Shown: piece after piece, positions 1 to 11,844 of the stretch | How positions within the stretch are numbered: position 1 is the first letter of the stretch | Layout of the letters: each line of letters starts with the position of its first letter | Assembly: GCA_020080175.1 (NCBI GenBank) | Contig: JAGHQL010000044.1 | Span: 62,001-126,000 of the forward strand | Reading direction: 5' to 3' | From: Glutinoglossum americanum | Lineage: Eukaryota > Ascomycota > Geoglossomycetes > Geoglossales > Geoglossaceae | Length of the DNA: 64,000 nucleotides | Notes under the pieces: model-generated | What the model was told of the DNA's origin: nothing | Seen by the model: the letters and a program-made list of their open reading frames with translations, nothing else | Databases searched by the model: none | Position numbers and translations under genes: made by a program

Positions 1-212
1 TAATTTCTAGTTGTAAGCGTCGCCGGTTTAGGCACTCCTGGTGGTAGCAGGGCCCGTGCTTCTTTTTTCAGCCGAGGTTGGATCGTTGCTAAGAGGCTGT
101 CTGTTGTGGTACAGTTGGCGGAAGATTCACCCATACGGGTGTGAGCTTAGGGTAGTTAGCCATTTAATCGAACGGGGTGGATCGAAGGCTGGTGGCAGGG
201 AAATCGAGAAAA
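1..212. other. Left edge, no supported gene
   Basis: No reading frame here has convincing protein character. It is the region just downstream of the minus-strand gene that ends at 213, so it may hold that gene's 3' untranslated region. Confidence 0.4.
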
Positions 213-2221
213 TCAATTACAAGGCTTTGGCAATTCCGGAAACGCCTCATCAAATTCTGGAGTGTTCCTCCTCCCAATAGCGCCGAGCTTGGAGTCCTTG
301 GATGCCTTAGAAGTCCCTTCCACCTTCTTATCCAACCTGTTGATGACAAACTTCCTTCCGTTCTGATCAAGTGAACATATGAACAGCGGTTTAGCCGCTA
401 GTTTCTTCAGGTTTCTAACGCGGTATTTGTACAACTTTTGAGGGATACCATGGAGGATGTAGGATTTGGCTTCGTATCTGTCGGGGCTGGGGGAAAGATC
501 TCCTACAGCATAGACGTCGCCGTGGCTTTCGCTCCGGAGGATGCCCAGCATGCGGAAGGTAGAACCTAGGATCGCGCCGACAAAGTTTTCGTAGGGGATG
601 CTAAGATTAGAGAAAATGGGTTTTGTTGAGCCTGGTTGGGTGGTTAAAGAATCCGTTGGAATGGGTGGTGTTGGTTTTGAGGCTTCGGAAGAGTGCTTAG
701 TCCTGTTGAACCACCGTCAGATAGGCTACGAAACTGTGGGGAGAGGGTTAAGCTTGCGTGCCTGTATACATACTCATTGTCTTCCGCATCGCTATCGAAA
801 TCGTTCCATAATACCTCCTCGGTCAAGTAAGGAGAGGGGGCGGCATCACTGCTGCGAAAGAATTTACGAGACCGAGTATAGGATCTCAACTTGAAACCCA
901 CATTCCGTCTGAGCGCACCGATGGGAACCTTAGGCAGAAAAGGGTTCCAGCTGATTTGAGCCCGTTGCTCTCTCCCGGCGAAAGAAATCCCCTTGGTCTG
1001 TTGCTTGGTTGCCTTCAAGTATCGACAGCATCTCCATTCTTTGCTACGACCGAAACTTTTTTTCCACGCTACTAGTTTTTTCCGGCCCCAGAGACCTTGG
1101 CCATTCTCCTGGAGACTCGAAAACTCCCCGCTTAGTGGAGAAGAGTGAGACGCCTCTGATTGCGTATAGTGTAGCCTTCGGGTGTGTTTCTCCCGGATGT
1201 ATCTGTGGTACTCAAACTCCTGCCGCGTCCCGTGTGCTTTTGGAGACTTAGATTTCGTGTCTTCAATACAGTGAGATGGCTCCAGACACTGGTTGACAGA
1301 ATAGTTTTCACCCCCGCCTATTTTTATGTTACCGGTGCTGGGCCTAAAGTGCATTTTGGTGTGCTCCGGCAACCCTATTCCGGATGCCCCGGAGACGAAA
1401 ACCATGGCAATAACACCAAATATCCCGCCGAGTGGCGCGGCGTAAGTCATGTCAACAAATGCAGGACAGTTCCGGCCGTCAGATTGTCTGAGATACCCCA
1501 CGAGGCGCGAGGTATATATCTTGGAGAGGCCTCTGAGATGTGGCAGCGGAATCTCCCCAAGAAAGTAATGGGGTTGGTAAAAGGGGCTCGTAAAATCGGC
1601 AATTGATGCATCCGAGATTTCGATCGAGTATAGCGTTGTAAAGCCGGTATACCACGCGATGCGTTTAAATTTTAGGAAGTCTGTCGCGGGCTTTAAGCAG
1701 TAGTCTATCATTGATCGGTGGGCAATGACGGCGCGCTGCACACAGCATTTGTTAGCAGCGATGGATGCGAGGAAGTCCATTGCACAATGCAGCTGAGGTA
1801 CAGGGTCAGCGCGGTCTCCATCTGAGCCGGACGACGGCTTATGCTGAGGGGTAGCAGAGTAGCGGTACTGTGAGCAGTTCGGAGAGCTCTCTCCAGACGG
1901 TTTCCTAAGAAATAATGGTGCGCGTAGCCTAGATGGGCATGCAAACTCGGACCACCTCCTGGAAGGCGACAGGAGTTTTTTACATGTACCGCAAAGCAAA
2001 GACTGTTGCTCCCGGTGGCAGCTGCTTTCCCGAACATGGGAACAATGATGAAAGATAGATAACTCCAATGCTTCCCCTGGATGATAATACCGACGAACTA
2101 ACGCGGTGTGCAGGGTGTCAAACGTCGGCACAGTGGGAGGCCGTCGCGGTGCGAATTTTTCGGTTTCCTTCGGAGGACCACATCGCGGGGGAAATGAGTA
2201 GCTGGGAGAGTTGCTAGGCAT
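213..2221 (-). CDS. Orphan protein of 611 residues, two exons
   Basis: I do not recognise the family. Exon 1 (2221-774) is a long open frame of over 480 codons, far beyond chance. A donor GTATGT at 773 and an acceptor TTAG at 601, preceded by CTAAT, join it in phase to exon 2 (600-213), giving 612 codons including the stop. Without splicing, exon 1 would read on to a stop at 644. The protein is rich in Ser, Arg and His, with several Cys and His in the first 150 residues. One hydrophobic stretch, LGGIFGVIAMVFVSG, lies near residue 270 and could be a membrane segment. No signal peptide is obvious. Further short introns inside exon 1 cannot be excluded. The start is the first ATG of the open frame. 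Function unknown; existence of a coding gene is likely. Confidence 0.55.
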
Positions 2222-4337
2222 GAGTTGTTAGCTCCGAATAAAGGCCCCCTATCGACATGTAGAGAGTAGAAAAGAACTAAACTGTTTCCCTTGTACAAGG
2301 CCATTGAGTTTAACTATAGCCACCGCCAAGAGGTAGACGTTCTGAGGGGTCGTTCACGAAAGCCAATCATTCTCCCCACTGTTTTGGTGTCGCAAACTGC
2401 CGCATCCGGTCTAGCTCGCCCATCATCTCGCTGCTTTTCTATGCACTCCAAGATCTTGAACTTTGGATAAAAACATTTATGTTAAGCAAAAAGGGACAAT
2501 ACAAATTTGTTTCCTTGAAACCTTTAGAAATTAAACTGAAAAAAAATAAATTCTAATTATGTGTAAATTTATCAAGTTTTTAGATAGTTTATTTAATATA
2601 GAAAATAGTTTTAAAATAATAAAAGTAAAACACATATCTTCGTAATTATTATTATTATTATTAATTATACTATCAATTATTATCTTTATAACCCCCTAGC
2701 ATTACTCTGATGTAGCAAATAGTATAAGGGTAGTAGTGTGAAATTTTCACTGGCCTGTTGAACAGCTTACTTTAGCGTGCTTGAGCATTACTCCTGTTTA
2801 TGGCTCCTTTTCCACGTGGAAGGAAAGGATGGAAATGAATCTGCTTTTCCCTAGCCGTTCCATATACCTATTCCTGCAATATGCCGAGTCGATGGCGGAG
2901 ACGAGTCTCGTTAACTTCGACCTCATGACGATTCCACCGTAACACTGGCAGCGGCGAATATGGCAATGATCTGTTCGGAGACATACTCGAACTGCGTACT
3001 CCATATGGAGCCAAAATTAGCATTAGCAAGAAAGACCCAGACCATTGTTGAGAAAGCTCGAAGCAAGATCTACGATACAGAATCAAGCTAGACTTAGTCT
3101 TTTCTACAAGGACGCTCGGATACTGAGCTCCTTATGGAGTATGAAACGGTGTAAAGCCAGCCATCAGTCGCATTGGACGGTTGGATATGATGTATATCCG
3201 CACCTTCCAGCGGCGAATCGCATAAAGCTGCAACCAAGATTACGGTGTTGTATAATGCCAGAATATGAACAGCAAATAACTCTAAAAAGCTACAGAGGTT
3301 GTGGAACTCCACCCAAACGAATGCCGTCAACGTTACTGATGTCGTATTTGGCAAAGACAACAACTTTGCTTCGGAGAAGCTTTTATGTCTAGCAGCCACG
3401 GCGCCGCTGGCCCTGACAACAGGACGGGAGCCTCAATGGCGAAGTTTGGGTGAAAGACAGCACGGTGGTATAGCCCACGAGATGGCAGACTATGCTCGCA
3501 GGCTGGGAGCCTGCTGAGCTGAACGATTATCTTGGAAAGGTCTCGAGTAGACTCGTGGTGGAATGCTATCGACGAAGAGTACCCTTTTCGAAAGGGTTAT
3601 ACTGGAACTCGCCCAGCTGTCCTCGATGCATAGAGCTATAGCCTGCATGCTCTACGGGTTACAGGGCTCCTTGAGCAGAGGGAGTGCTCTGATCGTTTAT
3701 TGGCGGGTATGCTGCGCAGTGACATGCGCGCTCTAGCTAGGTATATCGCATACCCAGTTTTCAGTGTATTGCAAGCCGCTGTTGATGAAAAGGCCTCTTC
3801 CACTGCATTCCGGTTTTAGTGCTTGTTACGCTCCCGCTTCTTTCCTATATGAGCTACGTTTGTCATTTCTACATGCGCGCTGCACGGATTCAATTAACCG
3901 AATCTATTTGCTATGCCTAACTACCACATAACCAGTAGGTTCCGGTATTCCCCAACCTATCATACATGAAAGAGAAAATAAAAAATTTCACTGTAGAAGA
4001 AGGGACAAAGCACTGGATTTGGCCTCCACGGTACCGCAATCTTATCGGCTCGTGACAGCACGGTGGCGCTCCTTGGATGACCCATCCCCAATACCGAGCT
4101 CAATAAAGGTTTTCGAGCGTCCAGGAGCATAGCAAGTGGAGGCCGGAATGGGGGCTGATGTGGGGGAGGCATAGGCGCGGTCCAAATTAATCTTCTCTGC
4201 CCTCGTCAGCGCCATCAGGTTCTTTTAGGCCAGGAATGGCAGTTTCAGTTCCAGGAAGGCGATCAGACGTCCAATACACCCAGGATCGATCAGAAGAAGA
4301 GCGTCAGCCGCCAACCGAGTAAGGCTATCCCATCCTG
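2222..4337. other. Gene-poor stretch with an AT-rich island
   Basis: No supported gene. Bases about 2440-2720 are strongly AT-rich with TTATTA runs and look like a decayed repeat. The small frames on both strands at 3045-3400 overlap each other and resemble nothing I know. Confidence 0.4.
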
Positions 4338-4640
4338 TTAACGCGTAGAAGAAGATGGTGGCCATGCAAAATCCGACATCTTCGGTAGCAGCCTCCCCCT
4401 ATATTTGTTCATTCGCGTCTCCATGTCTGCTCGATTCCGTTCTGCAAGCTCCGGAATGAGCTTTTCCCGCTGGTATGGTTTCTCCAGATGGATATAGCGG
4501 ATGAGACTCGTCAGGTGATATGATAACAGTGTGTGGAGCATCGACTTGTAGTTGTACGTTTCGTTGTGAGTCTGACGATATCTCACCTGATCGGTAAGGG
4601 CGTCGACAAAACGAGAATCGATGGCATATATACAAGATAT
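4338..4640 (-). pseudogene. Possible fragment of an unknown gene
   Basis: A minus-strand frame of about 100 codons has protein-like composition, with motifs such as SLIRYIHLEKPYQREKLIPE and YRGRLLPKMSD and a helical charged pattern. It has no clear start. After 4338 no frame continues with similar character, although the next 350 bases of the same strand still look faintly coding. It may be the remnant of a larger gene or one exon of it. I cannot name a family. Confidence 0.25.
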
Positions 4641-4689
4641 TTCGACCCGGGGCTCTATGCAAGTGTTCTAGGAAGGAGTTGGTAGCCAT

Positions 4690-5007
4690 CTACTAGTCTT
4701 GATCTGTAAGTGGTGGAGATGACGTCCGCGGTAGTAGGGTCGAAGTGATCTTCCATCAGGGGGAACGCGGCACATACTAGCACTTTCAGGTACCACAAAG
4801 TGCGACAGAAGATACAGCTAGCAAGAGGTGCGGATTATCAGAGAGTTTAAGCAAAGTGTCTGCTTTCACTGTCTAGCTGTAGTAATTAAAACCTTAGGGA
4901 ATTCATTCCCGATCCATTTATCCCCTTCAAAGGTTCCCAATACCAATGAAGTAGCTATTTGATCCTTCATCAAGAAAGAGAAAGATCAGGTCCCTATCTG
5001 AATGCCT
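4690..5007. other. Intergenic, nothing recognised
   Basis: No supported feature. It contains the 3' flank of the small cysteine-rich gene. Confidence 0.4.
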
Positions 5008-5349
5008 TTAACAATGGAAATAACACCTCATCGAGTTCCCTCCTGGAAAGGAACTGCATTGGCTGCTGGTCCCGACATGATTTCCAGTTTGCCCGATATA
5101 GTCCTGACAATTATTATCGGAATAAGCAAAACAGTTGGTTCCATAAATCCCATTACCTCTGACTGAGATGCTGTTGAACGGATAGACGTAGCAATTGCCC
5201 GCGCAGGTGGGTCTGTAGCTCGTTTGTGGTACATTGCAAGAGAGGTCGCTACAGACCGTGACGCACTCCTGCGCGCCCGGGGTAGTGACACAATTGGCGC
5301 ACAGCCCGACCGCGACCGCGCTAAGGAGCGAGAGAAGTTGGAGCTTCAT
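5008..5349 (-). CDS. Small secreted cysteine-rich protein, 113 residues
   Basis: The protein starts with a textbook signal peptide (MKLQLLSLLSAVAVGLCA) and has 12 cysteines in all, 11 of them in the likely mature part of about 95 residues. The rest is rich in Asn, Ser, Gly and Tyr. Pairs such as CVTTPGAQEC, CAGNC and a C-terminal CYFHC are evenly spaced, which suggests several disulphides. Small size, secretion signal and cysteine content fit the broad class of fungal secreted effector-like or cell-surface proteins; no named family is recognised. The start is set by the signal peptide. A TATA-like box lies about 55 bases upstream. It stands alone in a gene-poor stretch. Confidence 0.7.
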   Translation of the reverse strand: MKLQLLSLLSAVAVGLCANCVTTPGAQECVTVCSDLSCNVPQTSYRPTCAGNCYVYPFNSISVRGNGIYGTNCFAYSDNNCQDYIGQTGNHVGTSSQCSSFPGGNSMRCYFHC

Positions 5350-8300
5350 GGTGTGTATACGGAGATCGTTGGCGCAAGGTTTTGAGGTTTGAGTTTGCCT
5401 TTATATCCGTCAGATGATTTCTCTCCTGTTTCAAAAACCTGCCATTAGCACGAAGGGCAGATAGCGAGGAGAGGGGCTGACCGGATTGGGTGATCCAGCC
5501 AAAAATCTAGCAAATAAGTATCGGCGAAAGTAATAGATTCCTAGATGCGAAGATGAGGTCAGAAGTAGAGACATGGAAACTTTCAAGACAAGACCCCTGA
5601 AGGAGTGCAAAGTACGTACTTTCTGCTGCCTTCTGAGTGCCTTGTAGAAGAGGGGAAAGCGGTCTTAAACCGACTTCTAGTCTTTGAATTTATACCCCAT
5701 CTTTACTAGTCTCTGCCGGATAGGATAGAAACCAATGTGGATCTGGTATCTCCACAGGCATCGGTCTGACATTACCACCGTAGAGATAAGCTTGATAGTA
5801 ACCCGGATGGCTGCATCCGACCTGGGTGTCGGTATGGACAGGAAGTGGCAACAAGAAATTTCAGTGACCACTTGAACTCCAGACAAGTCAGCTTGTAGCA
5901 CTCACTCGCATCCCGGTAGAAGGCTGAGGTACAGACTCTCCGTCTCAATGTGATTACCAAGAGTCGTACAAGACTAGTTGAACGAAGTTGGCTATGGCTG
6001 ATCAAGCCGTGTCGCTGCTTAGCAACAACTAAATGGCATCCAGTCTGGCAGGCTCGTTGCATCCATCAATTAGACCATTCTAGCCAATTCAAGGGTTGGT
6101 GTGTCCTACTATACAGTAGTTCTCACAGCCAAGTTCGTAACCGGCCATGTCGAGTGCATATGGAGGAGGTCCTTTTCTAGCAAAATCAGCTAGACCCGCT
6201 TTCCCGAGGCCATGATGCGTAACTGCAGACACTATGGAGTTCATGACTTACTTGCTCTATTATGGAATTAAGTTCTACCACGATACTCCGTAGCCAATCA
6301 GCCTTGCATAAAACTGTTGTGTAACGGCTGTGCTAGTTGCTTGTTCCTTTCGTCTATGACGTCTTCCTGCGGCGGTGCTGACTTTAGTAATCCATCAAAA
6401 ACGGGAGCAGTCAATCTGTGCAGGCGTCCTTTTACAATGGCGCTGGAGTGGAACAGTCTATGTATCTTGTCAACCCTATCCCTAGGTTGGCGGGGGCAAT
6501 CATATCCATCATATCTAATACGACTCCCGAGTCCAACTCCATCCAAAGGGTGTGTCATTTGGGTCTTTGTGCTATGGCTTAACTTACCTCTAGAGGAATA
6601 TTCCCCGATAGAAGCGGATATTTTGCGAGTTTACCACGGATTATGCTTGCCTACGAGGATTTGAAAGGATGTTTATTAAGATAAATTTCTAGACAATTTC
6701 GATATTCGCACAATTACCTCTCAAGGGTATTTCTTCTACCTGTCTGTCTTTATTCCACGGCATGACACAGTTGTGAGTCCCTCCTGCACTATAACTCTTG
6801 GGTCCCTCCTAATACGCATGTGGTAATTCTCGGAAGTGTGGGGTCCCACCTACTAGCAACGCTGTAATGTTTTGCACGTTGACTTTTACGGTATTCTGGC
6901 AAGCCTTGTGTAGCATCCGAGGTGTTCAAGTAATTATCCCTTGAAAAATTGAGTGTGAGATGTCGTTATATGTCAGGTGGTGTTGTGGAGATAAATAAGT
7001 ATAGTCTACGGTAAGTCTTACTTTTAGACCGATAGGAAGCGGGGTGTTGAGCGATAAGGCGGCGAGTTGACCTGGTTGTAAATGATCCCGGGTGAAAATC
7101 ACTCAGGGGGAGGAATCGCGCTCCTGGGAGCGGGCTCCTACTAGGGAGGGGAAAGCCGGGGACTCTAACCCGTCGCACATCGAATGTATCCAGAAGACTC
7201 CCAAAGGCCAAAATTGGGTGTTGAACCATTATGTGATGTGCTGTTCCGGTTGTGACATCTCGGCATCCTACTCACCCCTTGACACACAGGCAGATTATGA
7301 AGGAATAGAGATAGAGTGAAAGGAAGAAGGAGAAGATAGCAAGGCGAAGGGGAGCGAAGAGATGGCAAAGATGGTAGGCAGCATACTACCTCCGGCAAGG
7401 AGCTCCTTTTTTAGTCCCCGCCAAACTTTCTCCGCTTTCACATCGTCCTTAGTCGAGGAAGGATTAAAGGTGAGATACCGGGTTTCCTATACCTCTCTCT
7501 ATGCATCAGTACGTATATGAAGTATGATAAGGGCCACGATACATGCCGGCCCACGCCACAGCGTGTCTACAGCATACGAACGGCTACAGGCTCATAGAAC
7601 CGATGCCAAAGTTTTCCGCCGGCCTGCGGAGGGTTTCCTTGGGTTGGGAACAAGAAGCCGGCATACTCTTGGCCGAACTGGCCTATTGTCTATCTGGCCC
7701 ACGGTCTTGGTGGTATTCTGGTCAAGGGCGTTCATAATCTTTCTCAAGACATAGTTTCGATTACATTGTTTATATTCAACAAGCCTGAACTACAGCCTGT
7801 ATTCCCTTCCACCTTTGCAGTCATTTTATTCGGAACACCCCACCGCAGTGGTGGTTGGGTTTCCATTGCAGAGAAAATCATCAGTAAGGTCATTGGGCCC
7901 AAGGCAATAACATGGCCTTACTGGACTTGAAAGCATAACCCTGTGGAGATGCGGTGGGGGGTGTGCGATTCACGCCTTTTGGGAGAATCCGAGACAGCTG
8001 CGAGAGCATGAACCGGCTCTCCGATCCTCCTTTCCATTGAATAATGCGAGGTTATCACTAAAGGGTCTAAGGCCCTGTATCAACATTTACTTGGACTGCG
8101 TTAATGCCCCACGGTTACGCTGGAGTAGCCCTCTTCGAGCAGCCGGAAAGACAGACATACCCCTGGGAATTAACGGCTCAACCTGTATTTACGTAGGATA
8201 CAGGTGGGACGGCCCCTCGTTAGGACTATCATATGTTTAAGGCAAAAGGGCTAGGGAACAGCCCAGCTCCTCCCGAGTAGGTATAATAAAGGGAATACTT

Positions 8301-9381
8301 ATCGTTACTGAGATATAAGGGTGGTTGGAGTTTCTGTTTGACCTATGAACCACCCCCTAAACCCCTGCCGCGCCCGTAATAGCGACCTCTGCATCCTCTC
8401 CTCAGGAGCCTTTACAAACCCACTCAACCGCGTCCTATTGTGCGTTTCTCAGATGAACGCGGTCCAGATATCGTACTTGGCGGGCGGGTTGATACGAAAC
8501 GGCTCTGCAAGAATTTCCTTTCGGAAAGGTTTGAATCAGAGTTAGCCTTTAGGTTCCGAGAGCCTGCCTGAAGAGATTGTATATACATGTATACATATAG
8601 CCTCGATAAGTTTTAACACTTGAAAATGGAGACGGGAAGTTACCCCACGCCTACTATTAGCAGCTAGAGTCTCGTACAATGGAGCTGGCTTGTTCGATCT
8701 AGATTTCGACACTTGGGCGTCAATCTATCAATAACGCCAACGTTTCACCCAGCAGATCGGCCGCCATCATGTATGTGAATTGTTTTTGTATCTAGAGTTA
8801 TCTACCATATCCAGACCGAGCTAGTTTCCGCAGGCTAAGAGAAAGCGGCAAGAAAGCTCCAAGTCCAGATCACCAAGTTCAGTCCATCCCAATTAGCACA
8901 TTAGCGAGTGACTACAGTACCCCGAGCATTGCATAGAACGTCTTCGGGTTTGAACAGAACGGGTCACCTTCCAACGCCAGAAAGAAAATGATGCCTAAAG
9001 GTCTCTCCTGGAGTCCCAAAATGAAGCGCCGGTAAGGCGCGAGGTATGGAACAAGAATTCATCGTGCGGGGAAATGGGGTACTCTGCAGGGGCAAGATGC
9101 AGGTCCCAAAAAATTTTGCATAGCGATCGATCAAGGTTTGTTAGAACAGAATGTTGCGCCACTTCATGCCAAGATAAGGTTCGCAAAAGAGGAAAATGAA
9201 AGAAAAAACAAAAGACGCTCCCTATCCCAGACCCTTCAGAGAAGACAGAAGGCACAAGTATCCCCTAGACCATCGGCCCCAATCAAACGTTGGGGAAAGC
9301 GAAACGTATGTTTCGTAAGAAAGTATTTTGTGAGAGTAAAGTTGTTTCATGGGCGGCATATCGTGATACCCGCGATTAGGG
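5350..9381. other. Four-kilobase gene-poor stretch
   Basis: Only short overlapping frames on both strands, none with recognisable motifs or convincing splice structure. Base composition is near even, so this is not a heavily RIP-mutated repeat. The plus-strand frame at 9138-9512 runs into the antisense of the phosphatase gene and is not believed. Confidence 0.4.
5399..5408 (-). promoter_or_regulatory. TATA-like box of the secreted protein gene
   Basis: On the minus strand the sequence reads GGATATAAAG, about 55 bases upstream of the ATG at 5349. This spacing suits a TATA box with a short leader. Confidence 0.4.
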
Positions 9382-11844
9382 TCATAAGACATCGAAGATA
9401 CTCCTCACAATTGGTGCCTCGCCTCTCTGAACTGGGCTTCTTGGATCGGCAAAGAATGGAGGATGATTCTGCAAGCCAATGGAGAATCCAAAAGATGAAG
9501 CAGCTTCAGTAACACGGCCTGAAGCAAATGGCATCATAAACTCCGCCTGCCGAGGAGACAATAAAGTAGGCGTCGGTGGCGTATCGCGAAGGATGGGATC
9601 TGCTACCGTCACCCCTTGCTGGAGGTCGCTTCCTGTAGAGTGACACATAAATGCGGCATTTGGAGGTAGCGGGGGTATAACATATTCAGCCTGTTCAGAC
9701 CCCGGTCCCCAGGAACCACCGTGGGCTTCTACAGATCCACCCATAGGAATGAATGACAACACGGGAGGGGCTGACGAGGGACCGGGCGTCACGTCTCCAA
9801 GTTTATCTGCACAAGCAAGTTGTGGCGGAGAGAGGGTATCAATGGGTGACAATCTATCTCTGTCAGCCGGTAGTGGCGCAGTTTGAGGAGGCTCCGGGGG
9901 AGGTTCAGTGAAGCTATCAAGTAAAAGCGATGGTCTGGACGTAGGGCTACCGCTGCTGACGGTGTTGGCGCGCCCGTTCGCGATCAGACCCTTGGATCCA
10001 CCTGTTCGCCATCCTCGATATCCGGGTTGAACCATCCCATTTTTTCTTGCGAGTAAATTACGGAACTCTGAGAGTTGGTAGATGAGGCTCATGTTAGGTC
10101 CGATCCATCTACTTCGTTCCTTAACTGCATCGTATGCCTCCTGGACAGTTTGCGACGGATTTTTGTAGAGACCATAGGCGATGATGAGACTAGCCGACCG
10201 GCTTACTCCGCATTGGCAGTGCACCAGAACTCGTTTCCCTTGCTTAACACGGTCATCAATGAGCTCCACTAGTCTGAGAAGATCGTCTACTATGTTGGTG
10301 TTGTGATCCCAAGGCATATACACGTATTCTGGTTCTCTGGGCGGCTCAGCTGCCTTCGGTGTGGTTGGAGATAAAGTGGTTGGTGTCTGACTGTGAATGT
10401 TTTCTAGTGCAGTTTGGAGTGTCGCGATTGTCGATGCAGTCTCGGGGGCTGTTATATCTGTGTCTCTTGACTCATGCCCCTCCACTTCTGCAGTCGAACG
10501 TTCCTTCGCTTCTCGCTCCCTCCTCTCAGCCGCCACTTTAAATGGGTTCTTCACCTCTCTCGCTACATTCAGCACTACGTCGAACTTCGATGCCTCCTCG
10601 TCGTTAGGCTCCAGATAGAGATACACATATGGATCATATATGCACACAGGTCCGTTAGGGTATGCCGGCGACTTTGCTTCTTGCGAAAGTGGTGGTTCTA
10701 TGTCCTCCTCCTCCAACTGATCTAACCGTATTGACTTCGCTGGCGACAACTGTTCTAACATGGGGTCCACCGAAATGGCCGATTCAGGACAGGGTGAAAA
10801 TTGTGCTTGCCGTGGAGGATGAAAGAGCTTTGCGACGCGTTGGTTATTGAACGACGGCAAATGCATACCACCCTTAACCTCTATCGTAGGTGAAAACAAA
10901 GACAAGGACGGTGAAGACTGGTGATGTCGGAGCAACATTGGCCTACCGCTTGCCGGAGTAGGAGGAACGATTCTTAACCCCTTGTTTCCTCTTTCTAGCA
11001 AGCTTCCAGTCCCTGGAGGTTGGATGGTCAATCCACTAGGCTTCCTCTTTGGCGGTTTCGGTGGTACGATGAAAGATGGTGATGAGGGTGCCGTCATAGG
11101 GAGCGAATGCTCTCCAAATGCAGAAGTATTAATCTGCAGAGACGGTGGTGGTGGAGCATTCCTCGTTGGCGAGGCCATGTTAAGGGAGAGATTTTTTGTA
11201 TTGCGAGCTTTTCTCCCCGGCGAAAGTGGTCGGTTGTATCCTGGGGGAGGGCTCGTGGGCGAACAGACAGATAGGTCTTCTGTGGATGAGATTCCGCATC
11301 TCCTCGACGAAAAGGAAGAGAGGGGTAGAATTGAGATTGGCGACTCGGGCGACGAACCTGGCGACGTGTCTGTGATGGAGGATGAATCAACAGTCGAAAT
11401 TGTGGTGGTTGGGGATGAGTCTGCCGAGACGGAGGCCGACGTTGAAGTGCTATCGTGGTGTTGATGGGATGTTTCGAAATGATGCCCGTTGGTCATGACA
11501 GGGACCGTTCGGTTTGCGAATGGTGCTGTCTCCAGCCGTGTTCGAATTTCCCCATCTGTTTCTTCCGACATCCCAGTCATGTTGCTATCCACCTCGAACA
11601 CTGACATGAAAGACGGTAGCTGTGGTTGCATAGTTTGTGCTTCCGCCATAATTGGCATGGTGGATGTCTTGCTGAAGGAAAAACGGTGCCTCAAGCCGAA
11701 GGGCGTCCGCCGATCAGCACGCAACCGTGAAGGCAGCCTTGGGAGGTTGATGGACCTTGGCTCTATACGCCAATCCGAGGACGAGAGATCAGAACCCGCG
11801 ATTGCCGCAGCTGATCTTTTGTGGGTCGGGCTGTTAGCGGCCAT
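9382..11844 (-). CDS. Dual-specificity protein phosphatase, 820 residues
   Basis: A single-exon gene encoding a tyrosine/dual-specificity phosphatase, probably acting on MAP kinases as Msg5-type enzymes do. The signature HCQCGVSRS (HCX5R) lies at residues 541-549, with C542 as the nucleophile by family knowledge, followed by the helix ASLIIAYGLYKNP and a conserved SLIYQLSEF. The start of the catalytic domain (VYLYLEPNDEEAS then FDVVLNVARE) lies near residue 410, so an insert of about 70 low-complexity residues splits the domain before MPWDHNTNIVDDLL, which should carry the general acid. The N-terminal 390 residues are Ser/Pro-rich and disordered, as in fungal MAPK phosphatases where docking sites lie. 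The first in-frame ATG is at 11844; the frame is open a few codons further upstream without an ATG. The exact pathway is inferred. Confidence 0.85.
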   Translation of the reverse strand: MAANSPTHKRSAAAIAGSDLSSSDWRIEPRSINLPRLPSRLRADRRTPFGLRHRFSFSKTSTMPIMAEAQTMQPQLPSFMSVFEVDSNMTGMSEETDGEIRTRLETAPFANRTVPVMTNGHHFETSHQHHDSTSTSASVSADSSPTTTISTVDSSSITDTSPGSSPESPISILPLSSFSSRRCGISSTEDLSVCSPTSPPPGYNRPLSPGRKARNTKNLSLNMASPTRNAPPPPSLQINTSAFGEHSLPMTAPSSPSFIVPPKPPKRKPSGLTIQPPGTGSLLERGNKGLRIVPPTPASGRPMLLRHHQSSPSLSLFSPTIEVKGGMHLPSFNNQRVAKLFHPPRQAQFSPCPESAISVDPMLEQLSPAKSIRLDQLEEEDIEPPLSQEAKSPAYPNGPVCIYDPYVYLYLEPNDEEASKFDVVLNVAREVKNPFKVAAERREREAKERSTAEVEGHESRDTDITAPETASTIATLQTALENIHSQTPTTLSPTTPKAAEPPREPEYVYMPWDHNTNIVDDLLRLVELIDDRVKQGKRVLVHCQCGVSRSASLIIAYGLYKNPSQTVQEAYDAVKERSRWIGPNMSLIYQLSEFRNLLARKNGMVQPGYRGWRTGGSKGLIANGRANTVSSGSPTSRPSLLLDSFTEPPPEPPQTAPLPADRDRLSPIDTLSPPQLACADKLGDVTPGPSSAPPVLSFIPMGGSVEAHGGSWGPGSEQAEYVIPPLPPNAAFMCHSTGSDLQQGVTVADPILRDTPPTPTLLSPRQAEFMMPFASGRVTEAASSFGFSIGLQNHPPFFADPRSPVQRGEAPIVRSIFDVL

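Noticed and set aside
9138-9512. Plus-strand frame of 124 codons
   Set aside because: It overlaps the antisense of the phosphatase C-terminus and has a biased basic composition typical of a shadow frame.
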